64,000 bases of DNA from Copromyces sp. CBS 386.78 (GCA_030685235.1 MU839084.1:496001-560000); one strand, 5' to 3'; counted from the first letter of the stretch, positions 38,794 to 52,200 are shown. Notes: generated by a model from the letters alone, not told the origin. A program made the numbers and translations.

Positions 38794-41474
38794 TCAATAG
38801 ACCGAGGGATACTGCGCAGCGCCGGGGATCCAAACGGCACAGTGCTGTCCCGTAATGGGATGGTAGGCAAAGTGTGAACGCACAAAGCCACGAGGAACGC
38901 ACTCAAGGGGGATAGGCGGCGCAAACTCTGGAGTCCAGTTATGCATCACCAGATCGGGAGGAGCCTGCTGGACAGTGGGAGGTAAGACCGGGCCAGTACC
39001 AGGCATACCAGTCATGTACGCGTGCATATCCCAGTCCGGAATATAGCCAACGTGTGGGTAGGCCGGTTGGGGCTGATCCCAAGAGGTGATAGGCAAAGGT
39101 TGTAAGGGATGAATGGGTCTGCCGTTCACATCCGCCGTTGGGTGTGGCAAGGCTGTAACCTGGGGTCCAGGCACGACACCGCCCGGGGCATTGTTGGTAG
39201 GAATGGCACCGCCATGAACGCCATGTGCACCAAAATTGGGCATCGACTTGACAGGCTTGACAGCAAGCGGCTCTGCTGACACCTTCTGGATAGCAGCATC
39301 ATCCAGGGTAGGACCATTCGCGCGGTGGGAGCCATTAGTTGTGTGGACAATCCTGCGCTTAGGGGGCGATCCTTCCGATGAGTAGGCCAGCAACATTGGA
39401 GTGGGCTCTGGACCTGAAGCCGCCATGTCCGGGACGCTCGAACGTTGCATGACAGATTTGTGAGCAAATGTGCTTCTCGATGGCGTGTTTGGGGTGCGAG
39501 GACCACCTCTGTAGGAGTCGGAAGAGGCAGGAGCCCTGTCAGTCATGGGAGACGAGACCATCCGACGAGCACCCTTGGTGGCCTTGCGCTCAACCTTCAG
39601 CGGATGTCCGCGCAACTCGTAACCTCGCTGTGCTCAATGGTTAGCAGCAAACTCTTGTTTACGACGGAAAGTAAGACTTACAAAGCGCCTAATGGCTTCA
39701 TCCGGTTCACCAATGTTCTCGTACTCCACGAAAGCATAGAACTGCTGACGGGCACCATAGTAGGAATGGCCGTCCTTCCTCACAATGGTGCACTTTCTGA
39801 CCGTGCCAGCCTGGCTGAAAAGATCCTCGAGCTCTGCTTCGTCGATGTCACGCGGCAAGTGAGCCACATAGAGGGTCTGCCGGTCGATCTCGTATTGCTT
39901 CAGGAACTCTTTGTTGGGGTCCCTTGGCGGCGTGATGGAGCCCTTCTGCTCGTCATATGGGACAATGCGATACTCCGGGTTCTGCTTGGCAACCTGAAGA
40001 AAGGGGTTAACATCCGATCACAGTGGCCACACCGAGCAGGAGTATAATACATACAGTTCCCATATCGCGAGCTGGGTCGAAGATCGTGAACGCTGCGATG
40101 ACGGTCACGGGAAGCCCGAGGGTCTGTTGAATCTCGGCGGGCAACAAGTAGCACTTGCTAAGCTCTCCGTAAGGTTCAAGCACGCGAGTGGCTTGATGGA
40201 CAGTCATGTCTCTGTGATCGCGTCGGTTGATTGCGTAGGTGCCTGGGCGATCGTCAGTATGCGGAAATCCGAAGGGATGCATTCGAAGGGAACAGCTTAC
40301 GATTGGCTTTGACCATCTCGGTCCGGCAGGGGCGACCAAGGATCATGATTCCCTTTCCGTTGATCACCGCGTTCTTCGCATGGTCCTCATCCTTGTTCAA
40401 GTGTTAGATAAACGTTTCCGTGGAGATGAGGAAGATCAACATACTGTATACTGGCAGAAGGCAAATGGCATGTTGGAGGGGTCGCGGCGAATCTTGACGT
40501 ATACCAGTCCAAAGTAGCTGAACTCCTTGGTAACCGCAGCATGAAGATCATCATCCTCCCGAGCTTCGGGAAGGCTGAGCAACGGAATATGTTAGCGGAT
40601 GAACATGCCCACTCCGAGAAGTAAATGACCTACTTTGCCACAAACACGCAAGCGCTCGGCGGATAGAGGTACTGAGCGTCGAATATATCACTCTTCGGCG
40701 TGGAAGGAGGCGTGTTGTTGACCATGGTGTACGTGATCCGGGAATGCTCTCTGGCCGGCGGGTCCGGCTCTACGAACGTGACGGAACGACGCAGCATGTT
40801 GGTCTTTGGTGTGTTGGCAGAAGTCATGATGCCATTGGGGTAGCTCTGACGGGTGGGCGTGACGCTGCTGTACTGCCCTTTGTTGCCTCCAAACTCGGAG
40901 GCGTCAGACGGGGTGTTTGAGCCTCCGCCAATGTCTTGACAGCCAGAGTTAGTATGCACAAAAGCGCGATAATCTCATCGAACAAACACCATGTCGCAAA
41001 CCGCCTTTCTCCCGAAAGGGCCTTTCTGATGTCCTTGTTTTACGTAAATGCTTTGAGAATGCCGTGATTGCACCTCTCGTTTCCACTGGTGAACAGATGC
41101 CTGAGCCTGCCGAGTATTTGCCATGTGCCTGTTTTGGTATCCTTACGGGTGCCACCCCGTGTTGGTATCTTTAGTATCTCCACGGATGACACTCCATTTT
41201 CGTGTGCCTGGTAACTCGACGGATGCCACTCCGCTTCGTTGCGGTCACTGTTCTCGCTCAGGAAACCTGTTCTTGTGTGTCCTTCTCTTTCATGAAGGAA
41301 ACATTAAACCCACGGCCCATGCGACCACGCACGTAGTCGCGGGCCAAGGTCTCGAACCACACAAAGATCGACTGAGTAAGAAGGGGAACACATACCGATT
41401 GACGACTCCGTTGAGAAACTCAACGATGACTCGTCATCGTGAGTTGCCATCTCGTTGTGGATGACGGACGGCAT
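38794..41474 (-). CDS. Multi-RRM RNA-binding protein
   Basis: Exons (minus strand) are 41474-41396, 40934-40634, 40574-40445, 40391-40301, 40242-40055, 39993-39682 and 39627-38794, giving 644 aa. RRM1 (about residues 120-202) has the RNP2-like VFVANLP, formed across a splice site, and the RNP1-like MPFAFCQY. A second, degenerate RRM-like region (about 206-275) contains RVLEPYGELSKCYLL. RRM3 (about 302-382) has TLYVAHLP and QFYAFVEYEN. The rest is Ser/Pro/Asn-rich and disordered. The layout resembles the yeast Rie1-type cytoplasmic RNA-binding proteins, but the assignment is tentative. The start is the first ATG after an in-frame stop; an upstream exon cannot be excluded. Intron 1 is 461 bp, the others 53-61 bp. 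Confidence 0.85.
41120..41235. repeat. Degenerate ~38-bp tandem repeat in intron 1 of the RRM gene
   Basis: Three copies of a core like ACGGATGCCACTCC occur at about 41145, 41182 and 41219, with shared GTGCCTG nearby. The copies differ by one to three bases. They lie wholly within the 461-bp intron. Confidence 0.5.
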
Positions 41475-44400
41475 TGGGAAATTGGTCGAGATGGAACGTC
41501 TGCGTGGCCTGCTATGAGAAGTGTGAGCACGCTACTGGCACGCCTACAGATCGGGAAAAAAAGGCCAGAAGAATCAGATGACGAGAGTTAAATGGCAATA
41601 AGGTACGAGCCGAACCTGAGGTTAATGGGGGTAGAAGGAGTAGTGTAAAAGGCACGACAATACATGAGAGGAAAGAAGGAGAAATGTCCAATGACGCAGA
41701 CGGAAGAGCAGAACTTGTCGACGAGGAGAGTATTTCGGGAATGCGGGGTTCATTTTTGATGTCTCGTCCATGTGCGCGGCAAATGTGGTTGCCGACGCAA
41801 GGAAGGTGCGCCTCCAGATGGAAACTGTTGTGGAAAGGGAAGGAGCGAGAGAACACATATGTGCATTTCGTGCGAACAGCACAAACATTTGGGATCTTGG
41901 GTCGCAAGGGCTGGTGAAAGCACACATAAAGAAATTTAAACTTACTATTTTTCTTGCACCTTGGGAAAGCTAGGTGGCTGATGCTATTTTGCGAACGCCC
42001 AGGTTGATCGCTTGGTGGCGGGCTGAGTTGTGATTGGAAGTGGTCGACGCCGCGCAAAAGCAAGTGTTGTTAAAGGCCGATGGACAGCGACTTTTGGGAG
42101 TGACGCGGCAAAAGCTTAAAGCCAAACCGCGATGAGGAGGTGAATGTAGGCAAAGTTCCGCTCGTGAGACTGGTGATGGCAAGTGAACCTTTTCTTCAAG
42201 GAATTCGAGGTTGACGAGGGGAAGAAATTCTGGGTAGGAAAAACAATCCAAGGGTCAGAAGGAAAAAGGACACTTGGGAGGGAAAATGTAGTGGGTCCCA
42301 AATTCAACCCTATACATACCTACCTATTGTGCTGACGTCCAATAAACAGCCTTCGTTGCTTATCAATAGGGCTGGTATTGTGAATCCCTTGTTTGCTTTT
42401 CTGAATTTGCTCCTGTGGGCATGGCCGTCAAGGTCCTCAAAGAAATAAAGGCCCAATCGGATATGACAAGGGACCTAGATTGCTAGATTTGGACAAGCTG
42501 CATACTGACGGGTTATTGCTTAGGGTAATGATGACTCAATAAGAGTTGAACCTAAAACCTGGCGAAAGCTGTCAATCAATAGAAAAAGCTCCACTTAGGA
42601 GTTGTAATCGAGGAGGACAGACGGCAAAGAAGAGAAAGAGGAAGAAGAAGAGGAGAAAGAGGAGGAGGCTTGTAATATATAGTTCATTGGCAAAGCTGAC
42701 TTGAAGGCGGAGTTTATCATACTAAACGTTGAGGTAGCCTTTGGAAGAGAATCTTCGTTCATCCCAAACTACCTACCCCTACCAATTCAAATATAATAGA
42801 GTGAGTACCTAGTGTTTACCTCTATCTCACTATACTTTTCAGTTAGAGATCCAGTGCTGGACTGACCGTCGATTTGCTCGTTTGGATCCAACAGTCGAAC
42901 GTCATCTTAAAGTAAGATTGTGTTAAATTCAAGTCAAGTTGGTAAAAGTACAAGTGTTAGACAAGTCTCTGAGGTACCCGCAGTTTGATAGGAAGGAAGT
43001 TTAATTTTAATTATTACTAGTCTTCTAAACCAGAATTGCGGGTTGAAAGGAATGAAATAGTGGTGCCGAGATATTAATAATGTGATAAATAATATGAAGC
43101 ACAAACAACCTGAAGCGATGAAATTTAGGAGACGAAGATTAGATAGGTAAAACACGCGACTAGAAAGGGCGGAACGGCAAAGTATACGATCAAGGCTATA
43201 TCTTCAAAGTCAAGTGAAGTGAAAGAGTGATTAGTGTATAACCCTTAGTAGACTACTGGTCTGAGAGGTAATCTATCGAATTAGCCGCTTATCGGAAAAT
43301 TAAAGGCAAAATCGTGAGGCTACTAGGCCGTTACCGCTTTCATATGAAACGCAATCACGCCCGTTATTTTGCGCGAGAATAAATTCAGATGAGGGTATTC
43401 TTACAAGACTGACCGGTAGTGATATGTCGGTACCGGTGAGCTTTATTGGAAGAAAAGAGGGATAAGAAATAATAATCAACTAAAGCACAACGCCCAAAAC
43501 AGAAAACACTCTATCAGACTGAAGATGTGTTCTCAAAAGCCTCATACCCCTCGAAGATCGCAGGCCGCTGTGGAGTATTTTCTTCGGTGTGTTGGAAACA
43601 TTGCAGATGAGGAGTCGTACAATTTGGATCCCAAGCAAGGTTAGCTAAGAAACACCAATGCCTGAAACGCGAGTCAAAAAGACATCATGACCAGCAAAGC
43701 GTCGCATGTTGTCAGGCGCCTAGGTAAAAGATATCAAGGAGTGTCTCGTCAAAGGTTTGAGCCTGATGGCAGAAGGAATGTCGGTTATGTAAGCAGATGC
43801 CAGGGCAAGGTTCCGGATGAGACTTCTGCCGCTTGGCTCTTGATGACAGAAAGCCCATTGTTCAGCGGACGGAAGAAGGCCTGAAAAGCTTAAGATAACA
43901 GACATATCGTGGACTTGCTGGACGACAACGAGTACTGCACTACCTAACACTTGGTGATCCCTGTGTCGTCTACCCCTGTGTCGGCCAGCAGACAACGGCA
44001 AATCATCCACATAGCTATGCGGAGGAGAACGATATAAAGGAATTGATGCATACCAGTTCGCATATACGGAGGCATTGAGGAACGTCTGGCCAAGTATCAT
44101 GACGCAGGATGAGTGACATGGGAGTGAAGAACTTCAGTGACTGATGCTGCCGGGAACTTCGTAGTGAACTCATTTCTGTGGCATGGATCACAACTCCGAG
44201 CATGAATGGGGATTTGCAACGGAACAGAACAGGAAACTTCATGTTGCAAAAATGACAAGGTAGATATGGAACGCCTCGTAGATTGGGGATGTAGCTTCAG
44301 CGATGGATGTTGTTCCGGTAACCACTTGATGTCGTTGCGGGAGGCTAGGGGTCATTCGGAAGTTGCCGATGAAAAGCGGAGCCGCACCCGCGCATTTAAC

Positions 44401-44850
44401 TGCGATGTCCCCAACTCCCCATCATCCAGTCGGAAAGGTCAAGCACACAATGTCGCCTTCTGCTCGTAATCCTTCACACTGCTCTGAATTCTTTTCGAGA
44501 CAAGAGAAAAATCCACACCTTTTAGGCATAAGTTGATGTGAGGCTTGTTCTGGTGCCAAGCATGGAAGGGTTAGGGTTGACTACACGTTCTGCGAGAAGC
44601 TCCCTTGTTCTCAAACCATACTGTAACCTGGTCAAAGCTCCTCAACGTGCCGATCAGATGCGGAGAATTGGCGACTTGCCAACCCACCGACCCCGGCCTC
44701 TTCGTCCCGGTTCCTGAACAAGTGCCTCCGTAACATTTCGAGAAATGTGCCCGGGGTAATGAGCCGACTGGCTCCATCACCTCTTATCAGTTTATCGCCG
44801 TCTTTTCGAGCCGGCCCGTTGGACGAGTGAACATAGGAGATATTTGAACT
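41475..44850. other. Large divergent intergenic region (RRM gene / cia30)
   Basis: About 3.4 kb with no supported gene. A purine-rich run (GAGGAAGAAGAAGAGG) lies at about 42640-42670. The interval 42.8-43.5 kb is moderately AT-rich but keeps CA dinucleotides, so it is not RIP-like. It must contain both promoters and may hold non-coding transcripts. Confidence 0.5.
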
Positions 44851-45779
44851 ATGCGCGCAACACAGTCCCTTCCGTTCAAGGGCTTCTGGGGCCGGAGTCT
44901 TGACGAACTCTCGCGGTTGACCAACATCGGTACGAGAAACCCCGAAATCCAATCCCAAATTGGAGCTCTTACAATGCGCCAACAATGAACACCGACGGTT
45001 GTTGCTGATACAAGGCTGACTGGTTGGGTTGGGGTTGCGCAGTTGCCAAATCCGAGAACATCAAAGGCGCCACGGGGCCACGCGAGATCCACAACTTCCA
45101 GACGCCCGAGTCAGTCGCAGATTGCAAGCTCCTCTCCGACGCCGACGTGGGCGGCTCCTCGACTGCCCATCTCGACTGGGTTCCCCCGGCCAACCATATC
45201 CCCACTCCCGACGGCGACCGAAAACCGTACACCCCGATCCCCGGCAGCTATGCGCGCTTCCACGGCACCATCTCGCTAGAGCTGCCGACAGACCGGCGGG
45301 AGATTTCACGGACAGGCTATGCCGGCTTCCGGACGCTGGATCGCCCTCCCACCATCTTCGGGCGCGGTATGTGGGACATCGACCCGTACGCCTACCTCGC
45401 GATGCGCGTCAAGACAGACGCGCGCAGTTACTTTGTCAACGTGCGGACCGAGTCGCTGGTGCCGCTCGACTTACACCAGCACCGCCTGTTTGTCAAGAAG
45501 CCGGGGCAGTGGGAGACGGTGTTGATTAAGTGGAACGATTTTGTGAGGACCAACCATGGCAAGGTCATCGAGCCGCAGACGGGGATGCTGAGGCAGAAGG
45601 TTCTTTCGATCGGGTTCTCGACTACGGACAGGAAGCCAGGCCCGTATGAGCTTTGCGTGGAGAGGTTGTGGGCGACTAATGACTTTGATGAGGCGGGGGT
45701 TGTGGAAACGGATGTTGCGGAGACTCAGCTCAAAAATAAGCAGGGTGAGAAGGTCAAGGTTACGTGGGGGCCTTTGTAG
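44851..45779 (+). CDS. cia30: Complex I intermediate-associated protein 30 (CIA30/NDUFAF1)
   Basis: Exons are 44851-44929 and 45043-45779, giving 271 aa. The intron is 113 bp with branch GCTGACT. CIA30 is a chaperone for assembly of the membrane arm of mitochondrial NADH dehydrogenase, first defined in Neurospora. The protein begins MRATQSLPFKGFWGRSLDEL and contains a CIA30-type beta-sandwich: REIHNFQTPESVADCK, GYAGFRTLD, WDIDPYAYLAMRVKTDAR, YFVNVRTES, WETVLIKWNDFV, LSIGFSTTDRKPGPYEL. Length and order fit the family. No strong presequence is visible beyond a short basic N-terminus. Confidence 0.92.
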
Positions 45780-46799
45780 CAGGAATGATGGGGGGACCGA
45801 ATGTCTGTTCACCATTGGCGAGATGGATTTGGGTTGTTGGCTACAAAGGGACTGAATGCTATACAACGAACGTATTGTATGGCTCTCGATCAACAGGGGA
45901 GGGAGGTTATCACAACAGAACCGCGATATTCAGGGGTCTGACGAAGACAGCGCGGGTAGATCGACAGATGCAGGTTATGGTCTGCTTTAGGAGCTGTTCC
46001 AGTTGGCCGTGATACTGTCAATGAATTTGTAATTTTACATGATAGACTGTGTTATAGGATACAAAAATGGCATTCGTGCCAATTACATGTCTGAAATGAA
46101 AACATTGCAGTACGGTGATTCGCACGACATATTGAAACTCGTACATGCCGCTTTGTGAAAGCTCTCTCTTTTGATATCATCGGTGGACTCATAGATGGAT
46201 GGACACGGTGAGCGATATACTAATCTGGCTTGAACACAATCTCTTTACTACCGACATGCATCAGTGCTGGAACATCGACGGCCAACAAAAAAGCAGATCG
46301 AACATTACAAGTTGACAAAGCGATATACGGAACTTGGTTCTCTCGTATCCCTTGGACAAATCTTTGTTGCCCGTGGCAGTGACATGACCTACTACAGGCC
46401 GGCATACGATCAGTAATTACTGAGTCAGAACGTTCAGGAAAGCAACGCAGTTCATTAACCTCTACGAACGAGCGAGATGGTCTAATGCACCTGAGCAACA
46501 AGACGAAACCACATAGAACTAGAAGGGCTAGAAGGGAAAGCAACTAAAACATATCATTGAACCCATAATGTGCTGTGATGTCTGTAATGCCACGTCTGCT
46601 GTAACCATGAAAACAAATCCCATCGACGATCGTCATATAATCACCGCATCTTAGCAGCCTAAACGCCCTTGTAATGCTAACCCCCTTGCGACCATTCATC
46701 CTAAAAAAAAAAAGAACGCCCTTCACCACCATTTTGACGAATTGCTTGCCCGTTTCTTCCTATAACCTTGGCAATCGACCCCCGCAGTGCAGTTTGCTT
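45780..46799. other. Convergent 3' intergenic region
   Basis: About 1 kb between the converging cia30 and splicing-factor genes. It is mildly AT-rich and contains an A12 run near 46706. No gene was recognised. Confidence 0.55.
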
Positions 46800-48066
46800 C
46801 TAGTTATCCTCCTTGCCTCTGTCCCACTCCCTCTTCTCTCCAGCCTTGGTCCACGTAACGTCCTCGATATCCTTCTCCCCATTGGGACTGGTTTTCTCCC
46901 ACTTTTTAATGTCCTCTTCCGAGAAGCCAGCAGCCCGAAGTCTGTCGGCGCCCTGCTTGAGCCACTTTTGCCGGTCACGGAAGGATTCTACCATGTCATC
47001 CCAGTCATCGTTCTTGGTGACCTTGAGGTCACTCTCGTCCAGCTGCATGTCTTCACTTGGATCGTAGTCGTTCGCAAATCTTCCGTCCATGGCGGCTCCG
47101 CCCCTTCCTGCTCCTCTTCCACGAGTGCGGACAGGCGGAGGGTAAGCATCAGCGGGCGGTGGTGCTGCTGGCCCAATGAGGTCCTCAAGCGGATCAGAGT
47201 TCTCGTTTTCGGACACCTCCTTTTCAGCCAGCCGGCCGTGTCGTCTGTTGGTTGATGACTTTTCTGGTATTATGTCGCGGTCCTTGCGGGAACGGCTCTC
47301 CTTTTCGGACCTGCTGCTTCGAGACTTATGCGACGAGTGGCTGTGCTTCGCACCTTCTTGGTCGCTGCTGATCGGGGAACGAGACCGATGTCGGTGTCTG
47401 CGCTCGCGGTGTCGTGGAGAACGCGATCGGGATCTATCTCTGTGCCGCCGTTCCTCGCGCGAGGACCTCTCTTCATCTCTATGATGTCGGTGCTGGTGAT
47501 GGTGGCGTCTTTCTCGCGATGCATCTTTTGTATCTTCGTTGTCCGAACGTCGGCTCTCGCTTCGCTTATGCTTTTCCTTGTCGCCAGTTTTACTGTCCTT
47601 GTGGTCTTTGGATGACGTTCTGGCGCTTGACTGCACGTCTTCCTCAGCTCCACGCCTTTTCTTTTGCCCGGAAAGCAACGAGGAGATTGCGCCTAACTGC
47701 CGCCGTCGTATGTCCTGTAGCGAAGGGTTCGTTTTAAGTCGCTTCTTCTCTTCTGCTTCTTCTAAGCCGGACAAGCGCGCCTGCGCCTCAGCGGCCTCTT
47801 TAGCCTTGATTGCGGCATTGTGGGAGTCGGTTTCGCGAATGATGCGAGTCAAGAAGTTGGTGTTTGGCTTTGCCTTGTTCGGAGGTCTTTGGTGAAGGGA
47901 GGTCAGTCATGAATGGTTCAACTCCCGGTGTCGCGGCGATTCAAACGTACTTTGTCGATCTGAAAGCTTCGAGGCCCATGGAAGAATACTTTATCGAGGC
48001 CTCGCTCGCTTCCTTGGCAAGGAGCTCGGCGACATAATCATCCGTGATTATGGTGTCGTTGGCCAT
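46800..48066 (-). CDS. RS-rich putative pre-mRNA splicing factor
   Basis: Exons (minus strand) are 48066-47951 and 47886-46800, giving 400 aa; the intron is 64 bp. The N-terminus is MANDTIITDDYVAELLAKEA, then KYSSMGLEAFRSTKPPNKAK and NFLTRIIRETDSHNAAI, a conserved fungal segment. A helical Ala/Glu-rich part and ARLSGLEEAEEKKRLK follow. Residues about 140-265 are dominated by Arg-Ser, Arg-Glu, Arg-Asp and His-Arg pairs (DRSRSRSPRHRERRHRHRSR). The C-terminus has a conserved acidic/aromatic part (DDWDDMVESFRDRQKWLKQG and GFSEEDIKKWEK). Proteins of this layout in related fungi are often labelled splicing factor 38B-like. A nuclear spliceosome role is inferred. It shares its upstream region with the JmjC-SET gene. 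Confidence 0.8.
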
Positions 48067-49294
48067 GGCAAACGATGGTGTTTTCGAACAATTGGGATTT
48101 CAGCATTTGCCAAAAACATGCCAAAGAGGTAGGAAATGAGTTGATGGACAAGTAAAAGTGTTCTTCAAGAAAGAAAAGTGAAGTTTTCCCGACATCCATG
48201 CCGGATGACACTGACTGGCGAGGCGGGCTGAGTTCGACGACCGAGATCCAACAGTGACGATGCAGGCAAGGGGCGCGGCAGGCATCCAGAAGGAGAAGGC
48301 ACGAGGTTACAATCAAGTGGGGCGCGCGGCGCTTATCGATTACAGCAAAAGTGGAAACCTAACAACCTGAACTCTTCAGTTGGGTTCCACTTCCAACTTG
48401 GCTTTGGTTGACCGGGCGGGGAGGCTTGCCTTATCGATAAAGCTGGAAACGAAACGCTCGCCCTTCCCCGCGACCGACGCATCCTGGCATCTTCAAGTTG
48501 AGGGGTTCGCTGCCCCAACACAAAGGCCACTGGAGCGAGACCATAGCAGAATAAACGGTAGGTCAAGCCGGAAATCTATCAATTGTATCTGGCGGTTCGG
48601 GATAAGGTCAGATGGGTTGAATTTGACCGACGTTGACCGTTGGGATTCACGACGCGCTGGATGGCAAGCACGCCCGGACGCCTTCCGTCGTGTCGAAGGA
48701 AGGAGGTACCTCCTGGACCACAAGTGTCGTTTGAAAGGAAATTACTGAGCTTCAATGCCCGGTCATTTATGATATCCGCATCGGAACTCAACCTGGAATG
48801 GAGGAAAGACTATCCCCGCCTGTGAACTTTAGGACTCGTAATTTTCTCCTTCAAACCTAAGATAAGCAATTGTTTACATACCCTGATGAAACAAGAAACA
48901 CCTGCACACACGGAAAAGGTTCACGTTCGAGGATGGGCCGTGTGTTGCCATTCTCCCTTCCTCCTCCACAGCGGCTGGATAGGTTCCGAATTTTTAGTGC
49001 ATTGGTGAAGCTATACATACACTACACTAAAGATCGACTTAGGTCAGCCCTACACTCCACTGATCGACTCACTGACCCACTGCAGCGTCACGGCCCGAGC
49101 ACGACCTGGAGTGGGCTTGAATGTCTGCCCAGATTTAACACTCCATCCCTTCACCTCCAACGCTTGTGGAATCCATCCCGCTTCCACTTACAACCTCGGT
49201 CGATCCCACGGCTTTGTACATCGGTTTTGGTTCGCTGCAACCCAACTTCGGCCTCTGCTGAGCTTCCGGGCTCACAACCTCGTGCAACACAACA
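48067..49294. other. Divergent intergenic region (splicing factor / JmjC-SET)
   Basis: About 1.2 kb between two divergent start codons, holding both promoters and leaders. No gene or clear motif was recognised. Confidence 0.55.
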
Positions 49295-52200
49295 ATGGAT
49301 GGCCAGGGTCTACGACGGAGAGCGGTCGACTTGCTCATTGATGACCTGGGCCGGATTAGTTACGACCTGCGCCGCTACCTTGACGAAGGAGAAACCCCGC
49401 TTAGAAAAGTCAAACCGCCTGATGTTAAAGCGGCCCGAGATCTATTCGAACAGATCATCACTCGGATCGGTCATGTTTCAACCAAGCTGGCTGATGAGCA
49501 GTTCCTATCCTCAGACATCCCTTCAGAGCCCTTGGCCAATGGTCCTCACACTCCCATATCCAACGTCGACGTCTCATCCATTGTCCACCATCAGCAACAG
49601 TTTGTTCCCGCCGAGAGTGTTGAACCGAATCAAGCGCCTCAACAGGTGCAGCTAGAGCAAGAACCAGTACAACGAGACCAGCTACGAGGTCAGCAAGAAG
49701 TCCAGCTACAGCCCGAACAACCAGTACTACAACAAGAGCGCCTACAAGGCCAACATCGAGACCATCCACAAGCCCAGCATGAAGTCCACCTACAACCCAA
49801 TCTACAGCCCCAGCAACATGATCAGCACCAAGCCCAACAACAAGGCCAGTTACAAGGCCAGCAACGAGACCAGCTACAGGGTCAGCATGAAGGTCAGCTA
49901 CAGCCCCAGCAACGTGATCAGCAACAAGTCGAACAACAAGCCCAGTTACAAGGCCAGCAAGAAACCCAGCTACAACCACAACAACCAGTACAACAACAGG
50001 TGCAGCTACAGCTACAGCAACGGGATCGGCTGCAGGGTCAACAAGAAGTCCAGCTACAGCCCCAACAACCATTACAGCAACACGACCAGCTGCCAGGCCA
50101 TATACAAGGCCAACAACGAGACCACTTACAAGCTCAGCTCCAAGACCAACAACAACCGCGACAAGCAGTACCACAACAGGCGCAGCTACATAGTCAACAA
50201 CGAATCCTGCCACAACACCAACAACAAGACCAGCAGCGTGGACAGCAACAAGTCCAACAAGACCAACAAGATCACCAAAACCAGCTACAATACCAGCAAC
50301 AAGAGCACCGGCACACAGAAGCTGTTCCAGAAGCTGTCCCGGATGCGGGAGCTGGCGCAGTCGATAGAGAAGAGAGCTCACAGCCTGAACCGCCAACACA
50401 GGACGAGATACACGCCGTTGGACCGGCCCCTCGAGTCACTTCACCAACCCCAACTACACACAATATCCCTACGAACTCGTCAACAAGTTGCGGCGCTAGT
50501 CATGATGTAGAAGTACGGCCCGGAGACCCAGCTCAGCTTCCGCCTCCCAAGCTGCTTCTCCTTCCCAAGGACAGCGCTCCTCTCTTCGACTGCACCTACC
50601 AGGACGTCCATGTCCTCAACGAGGAGCTGTTTGAGCAATGCTCGCTTCATCCCGATGTGCAGGACAGAGGCTATTTCAAACTTCAAATCAGGGATCTTCC
50701 GCCTCTCCAAGTTGCCCCTGGTAAAATGGGCAAACCAGACCAGACTCATGCGACCTCTTTTGTCTATAAGAAGGACAATCTAGGCCTGGTCAAGGTTGAC
50801 ACTGGAAAAAAACCGAGAATCAAATGGCCCACGTTTCCTCTTCCTCTGACCGAGAAGCAAAGTTGGTCACTAAAAGAGCAGAAGCAACTCTGGAACTCTA
50901 CGGCCGCACACCCGCCCAATGGAGCCCGACCGTACATTATCGGCAACCCGCTATTCGATGATATTGAGCTGTCACCGGGAGATAAGCTGAAACGCAGAGG
51001 CCAGACAGTCCTGGAAGGCATTAACACGCAGTATATCTACTTCAACCTCAAAGAGAAGACAATCACGGTCATGCATCGAGAAGATGCCCACGTTCGGTCG
51101 GAGAACTTGTTACGAGACGGTGAAAACAAGTTTTGGTGCTTTGTCAAGCCGAGTTCTGCTGCGAAGCTGGAGGAACGGATGCGCCACGACTTTCCTGAAA
51201 TGCGCAGCTGTTCCCAAGCCGTCCGTCACCTAAGCCGCCATATTCCTCCTGCCAAGTTGGACGAGTGGGGGGTTGAGTATACACTTGACTATTGCGTTCC
51301 TGGCCAGGCCGTGGTCACTGAGCCGGGCACATACCATCAAGTTCTCAATCTTGGCCCAAATTATGCGATAGCGATCAACGTCGAATACGAATCATCACCC
51401 GACGATCCACCCAATTACACATACTGCGATGAAGCTTGCCCCGACCAGTGTGCAATCTCCGCCGAAGACTTTTGCATAAATCCAGATGCGACAGCCAAGG
51501 ACAAATTGGCACTCCCAGCCAAGATGAAGCCAATGGCAATGATGGCACAGGCTAAGCAACCGGGGGCCGTCTCTCCGGGGCGCAATTTGTCGAATGACAG
51601 CATACCATCGGATTCTGCGCCGGCAACCGATGAGCAACGTGAAAAACAACACTCAGACTCGGGACCTCCGCAGGAACAACTCGAAGACGCCGAGAATCAC
51701 CACTCTCGACAGCTAGAGTCAGCAGCACCACCTTCAATACCAAGCACGTTTTCTACCACGGTTCATGAACCGCCAGTTTCGAACGTATCGGAAGTCAATC
51801 CGTCCGTCATTGATTCAGGACGAGTTGATCGTGGTCCAATGCAGGTCGTTTCCGAACCACAGCAGAGTATTACAGAGCCAGAGGCACCTCCAGAAGTACA
51901 ACAGACAGCTCTGGAAGTACAGCAGGTTGTTCAAAAACCAGAGGTACCCCGGGAAGTACAGCAGACAACTCCAGTGCAAGAGGAGATTGCTCTTCTACCA
52001 GTGCAACCTCTTTCACAACCGGTTATGTTTGGACAACAACAAGAACAAACCGCCATGGTGCGACCTGGCCCAGCGATCTTGAATTCCGTTGAGACTCACG
52101 GTTTGGGTCGTTCTGTTGCTTACCACCAACAAGAGCTTCCGATAGTTCAAGCCACCTTTCCCATGTTACAGCAATCGACAGCACCTCCTCTTGTGGCAAC

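Noticed and set aside
41340..41365. GGTTCGAGACC on the minus strand, resembling a tRNA B box
   Set aside because: No matching A box, acceptor stem or cloverleaf could be formed at the correct distance.
49458..50399. 313-codon minus-strand frame rich in Val, Ala, Gly and Leu
   Set aside because: It is the antisense reading of the Gln-rich repeat in the JmjC-SET gene.
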